A stretch of DNA of 64,000 bases from Dyadobacter sp. NIV53. Lineage in GTDB: Bacteria; Bacteroidota; Bacteroidia; Cytophagales; Spirosomataceae. The stretch is taken from the NCBI RefSeq assembly GCF_019711195.1, contig NZ_CP081299.1:5800501-5864500 (forward strand), given 5' to 3'. Positions 37,812 to 46,848 of the stretch are shown piece after piece (the stretch's first letter is position 1; every line of letters begins with the position of its first letter). The position numbers and the translations under genes were made by a program. The notes under the pieces were generated by a model. It was not told where the DNA came from, searched no databases, and saw only the letters and a program-made list of their open reading frames with translations.

Positions 37812-37870
37812 ACAGAGCATAATCAGAAGAGTCCGTAAGTCATTGATTTACGGACTCTTCTGTGCTCTGT
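37812..37870. terminator. Long bidirectional terminator hairpin
   Basis: An inner perfect 15-bp stem (37824-37838 with 37848-37862, core AGAGTCCGTAA) with a nine-base loop is extended by an outer 8-bp stem (37812-37819 with 37863-37870, ACAGAGCA/TGCTCTGT) after a four-base bulge. It lies between the convergent SusD gene and the minus-strand AraC remnant and can stop transcription from both sides. Confidence 0.8.
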
Positions 37871-38031
37871 CACATACTTAATGGACGCAGACTTTTTTCG
37901 GTAACGTGCCGGATCACAATCTCGCCATTTCCTTAACCGGTGAATTTCCTTCTGTTCTGCCATTTACTATTTCAAAGCCTGGGGTGCAAACCGAAGGGGT
38001 TTTGGGAGATATGGTACCGGGCCGGATATAT

Positions 38032-38238
38032 TCAAAACAGGATATGCTGCCCATACCGGATCGCACATGACACTTCATTTTTCATGGCAATGCAGTAAAA
38101 ATCAGAGTGAAAACCCTTCCAGTGATCGCCATAAGTAAGATTGACCTCATCCAAACGGATCACGCTGAGGAGCGGATGCATGGGAGAGGGCAGGCCGATC
38201 AATCGATGGAATTCGGAAATGGATTTGATCTTCTTCAT
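38032..38238 (-). pseudogene. Truncated AraC-family regulator, N-terminal fragment
   Basis: A 68-residue frame beginning MKKIKSISEFHRLIGLP and containing VIRLDEVNL, SDFYCIAMKNE and IRYGQ. This is the usual start of AraC-family regulators of Cytophagales that sit beside oxidoreductase genes. The normal protein is about 300 residues with two C-terminal helix-turn-helix motifs; here the frame ends after IRYGQHILF and no continuation of the family was found in any frame downstream to 37747. An ATG at 38259 would overlap the end of the aldo/keto reductase gene. It is probably a deletion remnant, and no DNA-binding domain remains. Confidence 0.65.
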
Positions 38239-38255
38239 ATTAATTTCCCAACTGT

Positions 38256-39257
38256 TCAATAGTCATTCATGGCCATACCAAAGTGGTTGTATGGGTTGCC
38301 GGTGTCCAGGCCCAGAGGGACGATGTTTTCCAGTTTATCCAGATCTGCGGCGTCAAGAATTACATTCGTTGCTGCGATATTTTCTTCCAGGTATTTTATA
38401 CGTTTGGTGCCGGGAATGGCTATGATACCTTTCGCCAGTACCCAGGCAAGGGCAAGCTGTGAAGCTGTAATTTGCTTTTGTGCAGCCATCTCTTCAATGG
38501 CCTCTAGCAATTCAATATTTTTGTAAAATTGCTCACCCTGAAAACGCGGAACGGTCCTTCTGAAATCATTTTCGGGAAAATCATCTGGAGTACGAAACTG
38601 TCCTGTAATAAATCCTCTTCCCAAAGGCGAATATGCTACAAAGCCGATCCCAAGTTCCTGTAAAGTCTGCAACACGCCATATTCTTCTGCTTTGCGCTCA
38701 AACAACGAATATTCACTTTGTACCGCGCTGATGGGATGTATTTTGTGTGCTTTTTGTACCGTAGCAGAAGAAACCTCCGAGAGGCCAATATAGCGGACTT
38801 TACCTTCTTTAACCAGTTCACCCATTGCTTCGATGGTTTCTTCAACTGGTGTGTTTTTATCCAGGCGATGCAAATAATACAGGTCGATATAATCCGTACC
38901 CAGGTTTTTGAGTGACCGTTCCGCCGCTTTTTTTACATACGCCTTCGTGCCGTTAATCTGCCAGGTAGCGGTACTATCGTCTTCCAGTTCATTGCCAAAT
39001 TTGGTTGCAATAATGTAATCGGAGCGGCTAGTTCCGACGGCTTTTCTGATCAGTTGTTCGTTCACAAAAGGGCCGTAAAGGTCGGCAGTATCCAGAAAAT
39101 TTCCTCCTGATTCAAATGAACGGTGTATCGTCGCAATCGCTTCATTTTCATCGGCTTTACCATACATGTCGGCTCCGTGAAAGCCGGTCATTCCCATGCA
39201 GCCCAAGCCAAGTTCTGGTACTTCCAGCCCCTGGCTTCCCAATTTTACTTTTTTCAT
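38256..39257 (-). CDS. Aldo/keto reductase
   Basis: A 333-residue NADPH-dependent oxidoreductase of the aldo/keto reductase superfamily (TIM barrel). The catalytic tetrad is visible as Asp56 and Tyr61 (FLDTADLYG), Lys86 (IATKFG) and His130 (YYLHR); the cofactor-binding end includes IPGTKRIKYLEENIAA. It resembles the AKR13-like group of general aldehyde/ketone reductases. Its natural substrate is unknown. It is divergent from nothing and lies about 105 bp downstream of the Crp/Fnr-type gene on the same strand; the AraC remnant follows it, the intact version of which would normally be its regulator. Confidence 0.93.
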   Translation of the reverse strand: MKKVKLGSQGLEVPELGLGCMGMTGFHGADMYGKADENEAIATIHRSFESGGNFLDTADLYGPFVNEQLIRKAVGTSRSDYIIATKFGNELEDDSTATWQINGTKAYVKKAAERSLKNLGTDYIDLYYLHRLDKNTPVEETIEAMGELVKEGKVRYIGLSEVSSATVQKAHKIHPISAVQSEYSLFERKAEEYGVLQTLQELGIGFVAYSPLGRGFITGQFRTPDDFPENDFRRTVPRFQGEQFYKNIELLEAIEEMAAQKQITASQLALAWVLAKGIIAIPGTKRIKYLEENIAATNVILDAADLDKLENIVPLGLDTGNPYNHFGMAMNDY

Positions 39258-39362
39258 GTTTCTTGCTTTTAATAGTATTTAAGACAAGACAAAGGTAAAA
39301 GTGGCTTTCAGGTAAAATGTATCCATATTCCTGAACCTTGTGTTCAGATTATGGGTCTGAGA

Positions 39363-39953
39363 TTATTTTTCTGCCAATCTTTTGCGGATCCGGCTCAGGG
39401 ATTGATTTTTGACACCCAGGTAGGAAGCGATGTGATAAGCCTGCACCCGTTTGACAATATTGGGATGCTCTTCCAACAGATTTAGATAACGTTTTTCATG
39501 AGTTAAAAACAAAAGGTCTTCCGTCCGTCCCTGAGAATGGTTGAAGAAATGTTCGGCAAGCAAGCGCCCAAACCTTTCCCATGCCTTCGACGAAGTATAC
39601 ATTTGTTGCAGGTCATGGTAATTCATGTATAATATCTCCGAATCTTCAAGCGCTTCGATGTAGTAGCTGCAAGGATATTGAAATATAAAACTGCGGAATG
39701 AAACCAGGAACTGATTTTCCGAAAAAAAGTAAACATTCTTTTCTTCGTCAGCATTAGGATCGTAGAAGTAGATCCGGAACATTCCTTTAAGTACGATTCC
39801 AAGGTCTTTGCACACCACATTTTGCCGGTTGTAAAATTCGCCTTTCAAAATCCTGCGTGTACGCCACAAAGGCAGGCTGACGGAAAGTTCATCCTCCGTC
39901 AGACCTGCAAATGGGCCGATAACTTCTTTGAGTGTTGCTAATTTATCCACCAT
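39363..39953 (-). CDS. Crp/Fnr-family transcriptional regulator
   Basis: A 196-residue regulator with an N-terminal cyclic-nucleotide-binding-like beta-roll (about 20-125: ILKGEFYNRQN, LGIVLKGMFRIYFYD, FLVSFRSFIFQYPCSYYIEAL) and a C-terminal helix-turn-helix (about 165-196: VQAYHIASYLGVKNQSLSRIRKRL). It lacks the cysteine cluster of FNR and the exact cAMP-contact residues of CRP, so the ligand is unknown. This short Bacteroidota type often controls a neighbouring detoxification gene; candidates here are the aldo/keto reductase downstream and the hydrolase upstream. Confidence 0.9.
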   Translation of the reverse strand: MVDKLATLKEVIGPFAGLTEDELSVSLPLWRTRRILKGEFYNRQNVVCKDLGIVLKGMFRIYFYDPNADEEKNVYFFSENQFLVSFRSFIFQYPCSYYIEALEDSEILYMNYHDLQQMYTSSKAWERFGRLLAEHFFNHSQGRTEDLLFLTHEKRYLNLLEEHPNIVKRVQAYHIASYLGVKNQSLSRIRKRLAEK

Positions 39954-40013
39954 TTTAATTTTTGCCTGATAACCAATCCGCGCAAATTTAGCACAAAGGT
40001 TATCGCGGATGCG

Positions 40014-40868
40014 TCATTTTTGGTTGGCAATAGAAATTAACAGCGTGCTCAATTCCTGTGCTTTGGATAAATGCGGACAGTGGCTGCTCGCGATTTCACG
40101 CACGTCTGCGATTCCGTTTTCGGTGATCATTTTGTTTTGAAGCGTTTTTCCCAATGCTCTGTCCTGCAATGTTTTGATGTAGCTTTTGGAAACTGTACCA
40201 AATTTGGCGGACGTCAGCGTTACAGGGTTCGTTAATGGAATGGCCGGTTCCTGGCGAAATTTTTCCAGTAATACTTTCTTGTCTTCCGGTGAGGCATCTG
40301 CGCAGAAAACTTCCTGTAATTTATCAAAGTCACTAATGCCGATAGTCAGGTGGTCCCCGGAAGGAACAAATAGTGGACTAAGCTCACTTTCGCTATCCTC
40401 ACTGGCAATAGAAAACAGGGATTCTCCGTCTTTGGGAACAAAAGCGCCTAAGTAAATCAGACGTTCAATCTTATCTGGCAGCACTTCCGCTGCTGCCGAA
40501 ATGATGATTCCGCCCAGGCTGTGGCCCACTAAAATGACTTTACCCTGCAAAGGCTGAATTGACGCTACAACTTTATCACGGTAGCTGTCCATTGTGATAC
40601 CGGAGGGAATTGTCTGATCCGTACCATGGCCGGGAAGTTCTACTACCACAACCTGGTTTCCTTTCGATTCCAGTGCAGCCTTCACTTTGTCCCAGCCATA
40701 AGCTGCCTGAAAAGCGCCATTTACCAGTACGTAAGTTTTGCGTTGTGCGGCTTCCGGGTTTTCGTGATCTTCTGTACAGGATGCCAATGCCAATGTGGAA
40801 AATGTGGCCAAAGCCAACGCTGCCAATAAACTGCGTATGCTCTTAGCTCTTTTTATTGAATAATTCAT
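40014..40868 (-). CDS. Alpha/beta-hydrolase lipoprotein (EstC/salicylate-esterase-like)
   Basis: A 284-residue hydrolase anchored as a lipoprotein: basic start, hydrophobic run and lipobox Cys31 in LALASC. The fold starts TYVLVNGAFQAAYGWDKV and has ELPGHG, then nucleophile Ser117 in LVGHSLGG; the likely His is in SSHCPHLSKAQEL near the C-terminus. The family includes plant methylsalicylate/methyl-ketone esterases and bacterial EstC-type enzymes of about 235 residues, so the mature length fits. Substrate is unknown. A weak -7-like element GAGATTTG (minus strand, 40902-40895) lies about 30 bp upstream of the start. Confidence 0.88.
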   Translation of the reverse strand: MNYSIKRAKSIRSLLAALALATFSTLALASCTEDHENPEAAQRKTYVLVNGAFQAAYGWDKVKAALESKGNQVVVVELPGHGTDQTIPSGITMDSYRDKVVASIQPLQGKVILVGHSLGGIIISAAAEVLPDKIERLIYLGAFVPKDGESLFSIASEDSESELSPLFVPSGDHLTIGISDFDKLQEVFCADASPEDKKVLLEKFRQEPAIPLTNPVTLTSAKFGTVSKSYIKTLQDRALGKTLQNKMITENGIADVREIASSHCPHLSKAQELSTLLISIANQK

Positions 40869-41201
40869 TGTATTGTTTTTTTTTGATTACACCACAAATC
40901 TCGGGGCATTCACCGGAACGGATTTTCACTTAAGTGCATATTGATAAAGTTTTTCTAAAAATTATTTTAAAACCTGACTTCGGTGGATATCGGAAACAGA
41001 TAGCGGCCAGCTTGGGATATTTTTTAATCAGGGAGTTATTTGAATAATATTGTGTGTCAAGTATTCTGGTTTAAGTTATTGTTAAATAAGATCAGGTTTG
41101 TCAGGATACCTTAACATTGAGTACATATTGATTAAGAAATAATAGCCGAGTTTTGTACCGTTCCAGAAGGTATTGATTCATGGGCCCTGGGGTTTATTGA
41201 T
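40869..41201. other. Divergent intergenic region, promoters for hydrolase and ECF sigma
   Basis: 333 AT-rich bp. Minus strand: GAGATTTG at 40902-40895, seven of eight to TAnnTTTG, for the hydrolase. Plus strand: GAGTTTTG at 41148-41155, seven of eight, with TTG at 41128-41130 (17-bp gap), about 47 bp before the sigma-factor ATG. Both have G instead of T at the first position. No gene seen. Confidence 0.4.
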
Positions 41202-41786
41202 ATGAGCTTAAAGTATACCAACTTTTCGGACGAAGAAATTCTTCAATTTATTAGCATGAATGGGGACAAACAGGCTTTTGAAGAGCTTTATCTACGTTAT
41301 TCCGACATGCTGTTCAATTATGTCTATGCGAGGGTTGCTGACCGGTTTATTGCTCAGGAAATTGTACAGGAATTATTTCTGAACCTGTGGCAAAGGCGCA
41401 ATGACCTGTCTGTAAGTATTTGCAAATCCTATTTATTTTCTGCGGCGAAGAACCTGATCATTTCAAATTACAGGAAAGAACTGGCCAGACAACGCCAGAA
41501 TACCAGATGGGAATCAGAAAGAGAGCGCGAAAATAATTTCACCTATCAGCATGCGCTTGTTGTGGATCTGCAGGCACGTTACCAGGAAGGTTTAGAATCA
41601 CTTCCACCCAAATGCCAGCAGGTATTCACACTAAGCCGCCAGGGATTTTCCAACCGGGAAGTGGCTGTACAGCTCGAAATTTCCGAAAAAACGGTTGAGC
41701 AGCATATTACCAAAGCCTTGCGCGTTTTGAAGGTCTATCTTAAAGAACATCTCGTTTATGGAATTCTGCTTTTAGGTTTTATCTAA
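41202..41786 (+). CDS. ECF-family RNA polymerase sigma factor
   Basis: A 194-residue sigma-70 factor of the ECF type. Region 2 (about 12-85) contains DKQAFEELYLRYSDMLFNYVYARV, the core contact AQEIVQELFLNLWQRR, and region 4 (about 128-180) contains LPPKCQQVFTLSRQGFSNREVA with the helix-turn-helix AVQLEISEKTVEQHITKAL. A short hydrophobic tail ends the protein. It is the Bacteroidota type that partners a FecR anti-sigma and an STN-containing SusC receptor, all present downstream in order. It should activate the SusC/D operon at 43.2-50.7 kb when the receptor is loaded. Confidence 0.95.
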   Translation: MSLKYTNFSDEEILQFISMNGDKQAFEELYLRYSDMLFNYVYARVADRFIAQEIVQELFLNLWQRRNDLSVSICKSYLFSAAKNLIISNYRKELARQRQNTRWESERERENNFTYQHALVVDLQARYQEGLESLPPKCQQVFTLSRQGFSNREVAVQLEISEKTVEQHITKALRVLKVYLKEHLVYGILLLGFI

Positions 41787-41865
41787 TATTTTTCTCCTGT
41801 TACTACGAGCCTGTTAAAATTCATTATGTAAAATTGTTTATGCTATTTTTTGAGTGCATCTGCGC

Positions 41866-41906
41866 CAAATTTTTTCGGAATAACCCGCTATTCCTTCAAA
41901 AATTTG
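41866..41906 (+). promoter_or_regulatory. Long stem-loop between sigma and anti-sigma genes
   Basis: Outer arms CAAATTTTT (41866-41874) and AAAAATTTG (41898-41906), an internal mismatch, inner arms GGAATA (41877-41882) and TATTCC (41889-41894), loop ACCCGC. It lies in a 245-bp gap and could be an attenuator or terminator setting the sigma:anti-sigma ratio. Confidence 0.5.
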
Positions 41907-42031
41907 TCTTGCTTCCTTCAAAAAATAAGCGATAAACAAATTTTATATTCTAAATTTAAAAAGGCTCTAAGGGTTAAGTTTCATTGGTTACGACTTCCGA
42001 ATAGAAGGATCAAAAAGTAACCCATATTAAG

Positions 42032-43036
42032 ATGTCCCCCGAATTACTTGAAAAATATCTTCAAGGGCTTTGCACGGAAAGTGAAATGGCACTCGTGGAA
42101 GAGTGGTATAAAACACTTGAAAACAAGGAGAAATATCCGCATGTTATACCAGCTGCACAAAGAAGCCAGTTGCTCGCTGATGCTTTAAAAAATATTACGG
42201 AGCAAATTGAACGGGAAGAGTATTCTCCGGAAGTTAAAAAATTCCCTTTATACTGGTTAACAGGAATTGCTGCCTCTATTTTGTTGGTTATTGGTTTCTA
42301 TTATTTCAAGCCGCTTTCTTCGGATAAACACGCTATTCCTATAGCAGCTGTAACCGGACAATCACCTGCTTTACTACTTCATTTTGAAAATAAAGAGTCC
42401 CGGATCATACGTCACCAGCTTCCTGATGGCAGCACGGTCTGGATGAACAAAGGCGCGATGATATCCTATCCCGAAGTATTTGCAGCCAATAACAGGACCG
42501 TACAATTTAAAGGAGAAGCTTTTTTTAATATTAAAAAAAATAAGGCCAGCCCGTTTTTAATAAATAGTGAGGACATGACTGTCCGGGTGCTCGGGACAAG
42601 CTTTAATGTAAAAGCTGCCGCCAGAGGCAAACGTTTTGAAATATCTGTGGTAACAGGAAGTGTTCAGGTAAGCGCTCCGGATCATCAATCCAACCCACAG
42701 CAGGTAACACTAAAACCTAACCAGCAAGCCATTTTCGAAACGGGCCCTAAAAAATTAATGGCCCAAAATATTCCATTGCAGAAGAAAAGGGAAATATACC
42801 AGCCGGTTAGTATCACTTTCAACAATACACCTATAATCAGTGTGATAAACCTGCTTGAAAAAAAGTTTGACATCAGCATAAAACTTTCAGACCCAAAAAT
42901 AGCCCAATGCCGCTTAAATGCTGATTTTGACCAGCAGCCACTTGCTGAAATCCTGGAAATGCTGTGCCGGTCCCTGGAAGCTACCTATACTATAGATGGA
43001 AATTTGATTGTCATCGAAGGAACACCCTGTGAATAA
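42032..43036 (+). CDS. FecR-family anti-sigma factor
   Basis: A 334-residue inner-membrane regulator. A cytoplasmic N-terminal sigma-binding part (about 1-70) starts MSPELLEKYLQGLCTESE; a single membrane helix is about 72-92 (LYWLTGIAASILLVIGFYYF); the periplasmic FecR domain runs about 115-215 (LPDGSTVWMNKGAMISYPEVF, FKGEAFFNIKKNKASPF, VRVLGTSFNVKA); the last 70 residues are the DUF4974-type C-terminal domain (ITFNNTPIISVINLLEKKF). It holds the upstream ECF sigma inactive until the STN domain of the SusC receptor contacts it. It is separated from the sigma gene by 245 bp with a stem-loop and from susC by 184 bp. Confidence 0.95.
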   Translation: MSPELLEKYLQGLCTESEMALVEEWYKTLENKEKYPHVIPAAQRSQLLADALKNITEQIEREEYSPEVKKFPLYWLTGIAASILLVIGFYYFKPLSSDKHAIPIAAVTGQSPALLLHFENKESRIIRHQLPDGSTVWMNKGAMISYPEVFAANNRTVQFKGEAFFNIKKNKASPFLINSEDMTVRVLGTSFNVKAAARGKRFEISVVTGSVQVSAPDHQSNPQQVTLKPNQQAIFETGPKKLMAQNIPLQKKREIYQPVSITFNNTPIISVINLLEKKFDISIKLSDPKIAQCRLNADFDQQPLAEILEMLCRSLEATYTIDGNLIVIEGTPCE

Positions 43037-43220
43037 AAAATGCTATTTATTAACCCTTAACCCATTCTGCCGAATATGATGAAATAAACCGGAGTAAAAC
43101 TCAAAAAAAGACCGGCAGTGTTCCACCACAACCGGTCAATTCTAACTGCTTGAATCGTTCCACCGAAACAAACAGATTAAATCCAACAGTGCTCTAAAAA
43201 ACTATCAGAAAATCAAAATT

Positions 43221-46200
43221 ATGCAAAAATCAGTATCAAACAAGCCTTCTGCCTGGCTACTTCTCATGCGAATAGGATTACTGCAATGGGTTATAACGGT
43301 TTTACTGGCATCGGCCAGTTATGGGAAAGAAATATCGGCCCAGTCAATTCTTGATAAAGACATTTCTATTAATCTGTTAAATGTACCGATCAGGACTGCT
43401 CTTGAAGAGATACAGAAAGAAACTAATATCAAGTTTGTTTACAGTAGCAAGGTATCAGTAACTGAACGCATTAGCCTGGTAGCAAGCAAAAGCAAGTTAT
43501 TCAAGGTACTGGATCAGCTGCTGATACCACGAAGGATCCAGTATGCCGTGATCAATAACCAGATTATTCTTTCCAACAAAAGGGTTGAAAAAGAAGAAAC
43601 CATGTTATTTGAAATTGAAAAAAAACTGCATAATTCAATTCTTCCTCAGGATATCAGGATTAAGGGAAAAGTAATAGCAAGCGATGGCCTGGGTGTTTTA
43701 CCAGGTGTAAGCGTAGTGCTTAAAGGAAGCTCAACCGGAACAACAACAGACGGACAAGGTACTTATGAGCTGGTTGTACCTAATGTTGAGAGTGTCATCG
43801 TTTTCAGTTTTGTAGGTTATGTATCACAGGAAGTGTCCGTTGGAAACCGGTCACTCGTTGACATCACCCTGGCAGCAGACACAAAGGCACTCAATGAGCT
43901 GGTAGTAGTAGGTTACGGTACCCAAAGGAAAGTAAATCTAACAGGAGCTGTTACCCAGATCCAGTCGAAGGAACTTGAAAACAGGCCATTGAATAATATG
44001 TCCCAGATTCTACAGGGCATGGTTCCCAACCTGAACATTACATTTGATACCGGGCGTCCCGGTCAGGGTGGTAAATTAAATATCCGGGGAGAAACTTCTA
44101 TCAATGGCGGAAGCCCGCTGGTGCTGATCGACGGTATTCCCGGTGATATAAACCGCATTAATCCAAGTGATGTAGAGTCGGTTTCGGTTTTAAAAGACGC
44201 AGCAGCTTCGGCTATTTATGGTGCCCGAGGTGCTTTTGGTGTCATACTGGTGACCACAAAAACGGCTAAGAGCGGCAAGACAACCGTATCTTACAGCAAT
44301 AATTTTGCATGGTCGACGCCCACGGTTAGTACCAATTTTCTTACAACAGGATATGACCATGCACGGATTAACGACGAAGCTTTTAAACGCTCCACGGGTA
44401 ATACTTACACGCGTTATACCGACGAAGACTATGCTGAACTCGAAGCCCGTCGTTATGATAAAACAGAAAATCCTGCCCGTCCGTGGACTGTGATCAAGAA
44501 TGTAAACGGAAAAGATATTTACAATTACTACGGGAATTACAACTGGTGGGATGCCATGTTCAATACCAGCGAACCATCCAAACAGCATAATATCAATTTA
44601 TCAGGTGGTACCGATAAAATCAATTATTACCTGTCAGGGTCGGTTTTTGAAAAAGATGGTCTGATGAAAGTCAATACGGACAAATTCACTTCCTATACTT
44701 TTCGCAGCAAGATCAATGCCCAGTTGACACCCTGGCTGAAAGTCAGCAATAATACGCAGTATTTTGACTCCAAATACAAATACCCGGGATTGGAATCAAC
44801 AGGGAGTGCAAATCAAAATTTCGTTGCTGTAACGGTTCATGCATTGCCGGCTTATGCGCCCCGGAACCCTGATGGAACTGCCACTTACAATACGCTGAAA
44901 AACAATTATTCAATTGGTGACGGCATATTTGCAAATCTTATTAAAGGCGTAGCGGGCGGAGAAAAAAGGGAGCACGAACTGACTACGATCAACTCCGCGA
45001 CGATCGACATTAACAAGCATTGGAACGTGGTGGCGAATCACTCTTTTTCTTTTTATATCGCCGATGACTGGTACCGCTCAGCAGTAGCCCAATATTCTAT
45101 TCAGCCGGGCATACTCGTTAACGTACCCAATTTTAATACAGATCAGTTAAAGAAAACATTCTGGTTCGACCCGATAAGTGTTACTAATTTGTTTTCCACT
45201 TATGGACAGCAGTTTGGAAAACACAATATGGGTGCTACCGTAGGGATGAACTATGAAACAAAAAAACACCAGCGGTTATATGGTGCAAGAAAAAATTTAC
45301 TTTCCGAAAGCCTCAATGACCTTAACCTTGGAACGGGAGAGCAGCTGACAGAAGGCGATTCTTATAAATATGCATTATTCGGTGCTTTCTTCCGTGCAAA
45401 CTATGATTATGAAGGCAAATATCTGCTGGAAGTAAATGGCCGTTATGATGGAACTTCACGTTTCGGAAGTGGCAGCAGGTTTGGTTTTTTCCCATCGGTT
45501 TCCGGTGCATGGCGTATCAGCGAAGAATCGTTTTTCGAGCCTTTACGTGATGTGGTGAACAACTTCAAAATACGTGCATCATACGGTACACTGGGAAATC
45601 AGCTGCCGTCCAATTCCAGTTCTGCCAGCTTTTACCCCTATATTTCTACCATGCCGACCGCTTTGTCAACATGGATCAGCGGAGGGCAAAAATTACAGTA
45701 TGTTAATAGCCCCAAACCCATTTCCACAGATTTGACCTGGGAAAAAGCGACTACATCCAATTTGGGTGTTGACATAGACCTTTTGAAAAACCGGCTGAAT
45801 ATTGCTTTCGATGCCTATGTCCGCAAAACAACCGATATGCTGGTTCCGGGCCAGGTGCTCCCGACTGTTTACGGGGCTACGGTTCCAACGAAAAATGCCG
45901 GTGATCTCCAAACCAAAGGATTTGAAATTTCGGCAGGATGGAGAGACCAGTTCAAGCTGGCCGGAAAACCTTTTAGCTATAACGTATCTTTTATGTTGTC
46001 TGACTTTGTATCCAAAATAACTAAGTACAACAATCCGAATAAAATCCTGTCGAGCTACTACGAAGGACAAACGATGGGTGAAATGTGGGGATACAGTCTG
46101 GATGGTTATTTTAAAACGAATGAAGAAGCACAGGCCTTTACAGTCGATCAGTCATTGGTGAATGGCCGTCGTCTTAGTTCTGCCGGAGAATGGGCCAAGT

Positions 46201-46826
46201 TGCAGGCCGGAGATATTAAATTCCATGACCTGAACGGGGACGGAAAAATTTCCAAGGGAGCAAATACCCTTGCCGATCATGGTGATCTGCGTATAATAGG
46301 AAATTCCAATCCAAGATTTAAGTATGGTATTAATCTGGGTGCTTCCTGGAATGGCTTGGATATGACCGGCCTGGTACAGGGAATTATCAGGAAAAACTGG
46401 TATCCCGGGTCAGATGCGGATAAATTCTGGGGAGCGTATTCCCGGCCATATTTTTCTTTCATTCCTGAACATTTTGAAGACGATATCTGGACGCCTGAAA
46501 ATCCGGATGCATACTTTCCTTTGCTAAGAGGTTATACGGCTTTAAGCGCAGGAAATGATCTGGGTGAAAAGAATGATAAATACATGCAGAATGTGGGTTA
46601 TATGAGATTGAAAAATGTAGTGATCGGCTACATGATTCCGGCAAACCTGACCAAAAAGATCCGTATTCCAAGAGCCCGTATTTATGTAAGCGGAGAAAAC
46701 CTGCTCACCTTCACACCTCTGAGAAGCAAATCTATAGACCCTGAACAGATAGACGGCGATGCCACGAATGGCAGGACATACCCTTTGTCCAAAACATTCT
46801 CTGCCGGTCTTAATATCACTTTCTAA
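43221..46826 (+). CDS. SusC-family TonB-dependent transducer with STN domain
   Basis: A 1201-residue receptor. The signal peptide is inside residues 1-42 (WLLLMRIGLLQWVITVLLAS). The STN (secretin/TonB N-terminal) domain is about 47-115 (INLLNVPIRTALEEIQKETN, VYSSKVSV, LDQLLIPRRIQYAVINNQII). A carboxypeptidase-regulatory-like domain (GLGVLPGVSVVLKGSSTGTT, about 155-225) and NELVVVGYGTQRKVNLTGAV precede the plug and the barrel that ends FSAGLNITF. The STN domain marks it as the signalling receptor for the FecR/ECF pair upstream. Its SusD follows after 22 bp, then a metallophosphoesterase and an EEP-family enzyme, so phosphate-ester cargo is inferred. Confidence 0.96.
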   Translation: MQKSVSNKPSAWLLLMRIGLLQWVITVLLASASYGKEISAQSILDKDISINLLNVPIRTALEEIQKETNIKFVYSSKVSVTERISLVASKSKLFKVLDQLLIPRRIQYAVINNQIILSNKRVEKEETMLFEIEKKLHNSILPQDIRIKGKVIASDGLGVLPGVSVVLKGSSTGTTTDGQGTYELVVPNVESVIVFSFVGYVSQEVSVGNRSLVDITLAADTKALNELVVVGYGTQRKVNLTGAVTQIQSKELENRPLNNMSQILQGMVPNLNITFDTGRPGQGGKLNIRGETSINGGSPLVLIDGIPGDINRINPSDVESVSVLKDAAASAIYGARGAFGVILVTTKTAKSGKTTVSYSNNFAWSTPTVSTNFLTTGYDHARINDEAFKRSTGNTYTRYTDEDYAELEARRYDKTENPARPWTVIKNVNGKDIYNYYGNYNWWDAMFNTSEPSKQHNINLSGGTDKINYYLSGSVFEKDGLMKVNTDKFTSYTFRSKINAQLTPWLKVSNNTQYFDSKYKYPGLESTGSANQNFVAVTVHALPAYAPRNPDGTATYNTLKNNYSIGDGIFANLIKGVAGGEKREHELTTINSATIDINKHWNVVANHSFSFYIADDWYRSAVAQYSIQPGILVNVPNFNTDQLKKTFWFDPISVTNLFSTYGQQFGKHNMGATVGMNYETKKHQRLYGARKNLLSESLNDLNLGTGEQLTEGDSYKYALFGAFFRANYDYEGKYLLEVNGRYDGTSRFGSGSRFGFFPSVSGAWRISEESFFEPLRDVVNNFKIRASYGTLGNQLPSNSSSASFYPYISTMPTALSTWISGGQKLQYVNSPKPISTDLTWEKATTSNLGVDIDLLKNRLNIAFDAYVRKTTDMLVPGQVLPTVYGATVPTKNAGDLQTKGFEISAGWRDQFKLAGKPFSYNVSFMLSDFVSKITKYNNPNKILSSYYEGQTMGEMWGYSLDGYFKTNEEAQAFTVDQSLVNGRRLSSAGEWAKLQAGDIKFHDLNGDGKISKGANTLADHGDLRIIGNSNPRFKYGINLGASWNGLDMTGLVQGIIRKNWYPGSDADKFWGAYSRPYFSFIPEHFEDDIWTPENPDAYFPLLRGYTALSAGNDLGEKNDKYMQNVGYMRLKNVVIGYMIPANLTKKIRIPRARIYVSGENLLTFTPLRSKSIDPEQIDGDATNGRTYPLSKTFSAGLNITF

Positions 46827-46848
46827 ATCGTTTTAAATCAATACTTTG

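Noticed and set aside
37880..38067. A plus-strand stretch (NLAISLTGEFPSVLPFTISK) resembling the Ig-like repeats of the T9SS protein
   Set aside because: No start codon and only a vague resemblance; too short to call a gene fragment.
43110..43137. GACCGG/CCGGTC inverted repeat between the anti-sigma and SusC genes
   Set aside because: Only six base pairs with a 16-nt loop; could be chance.
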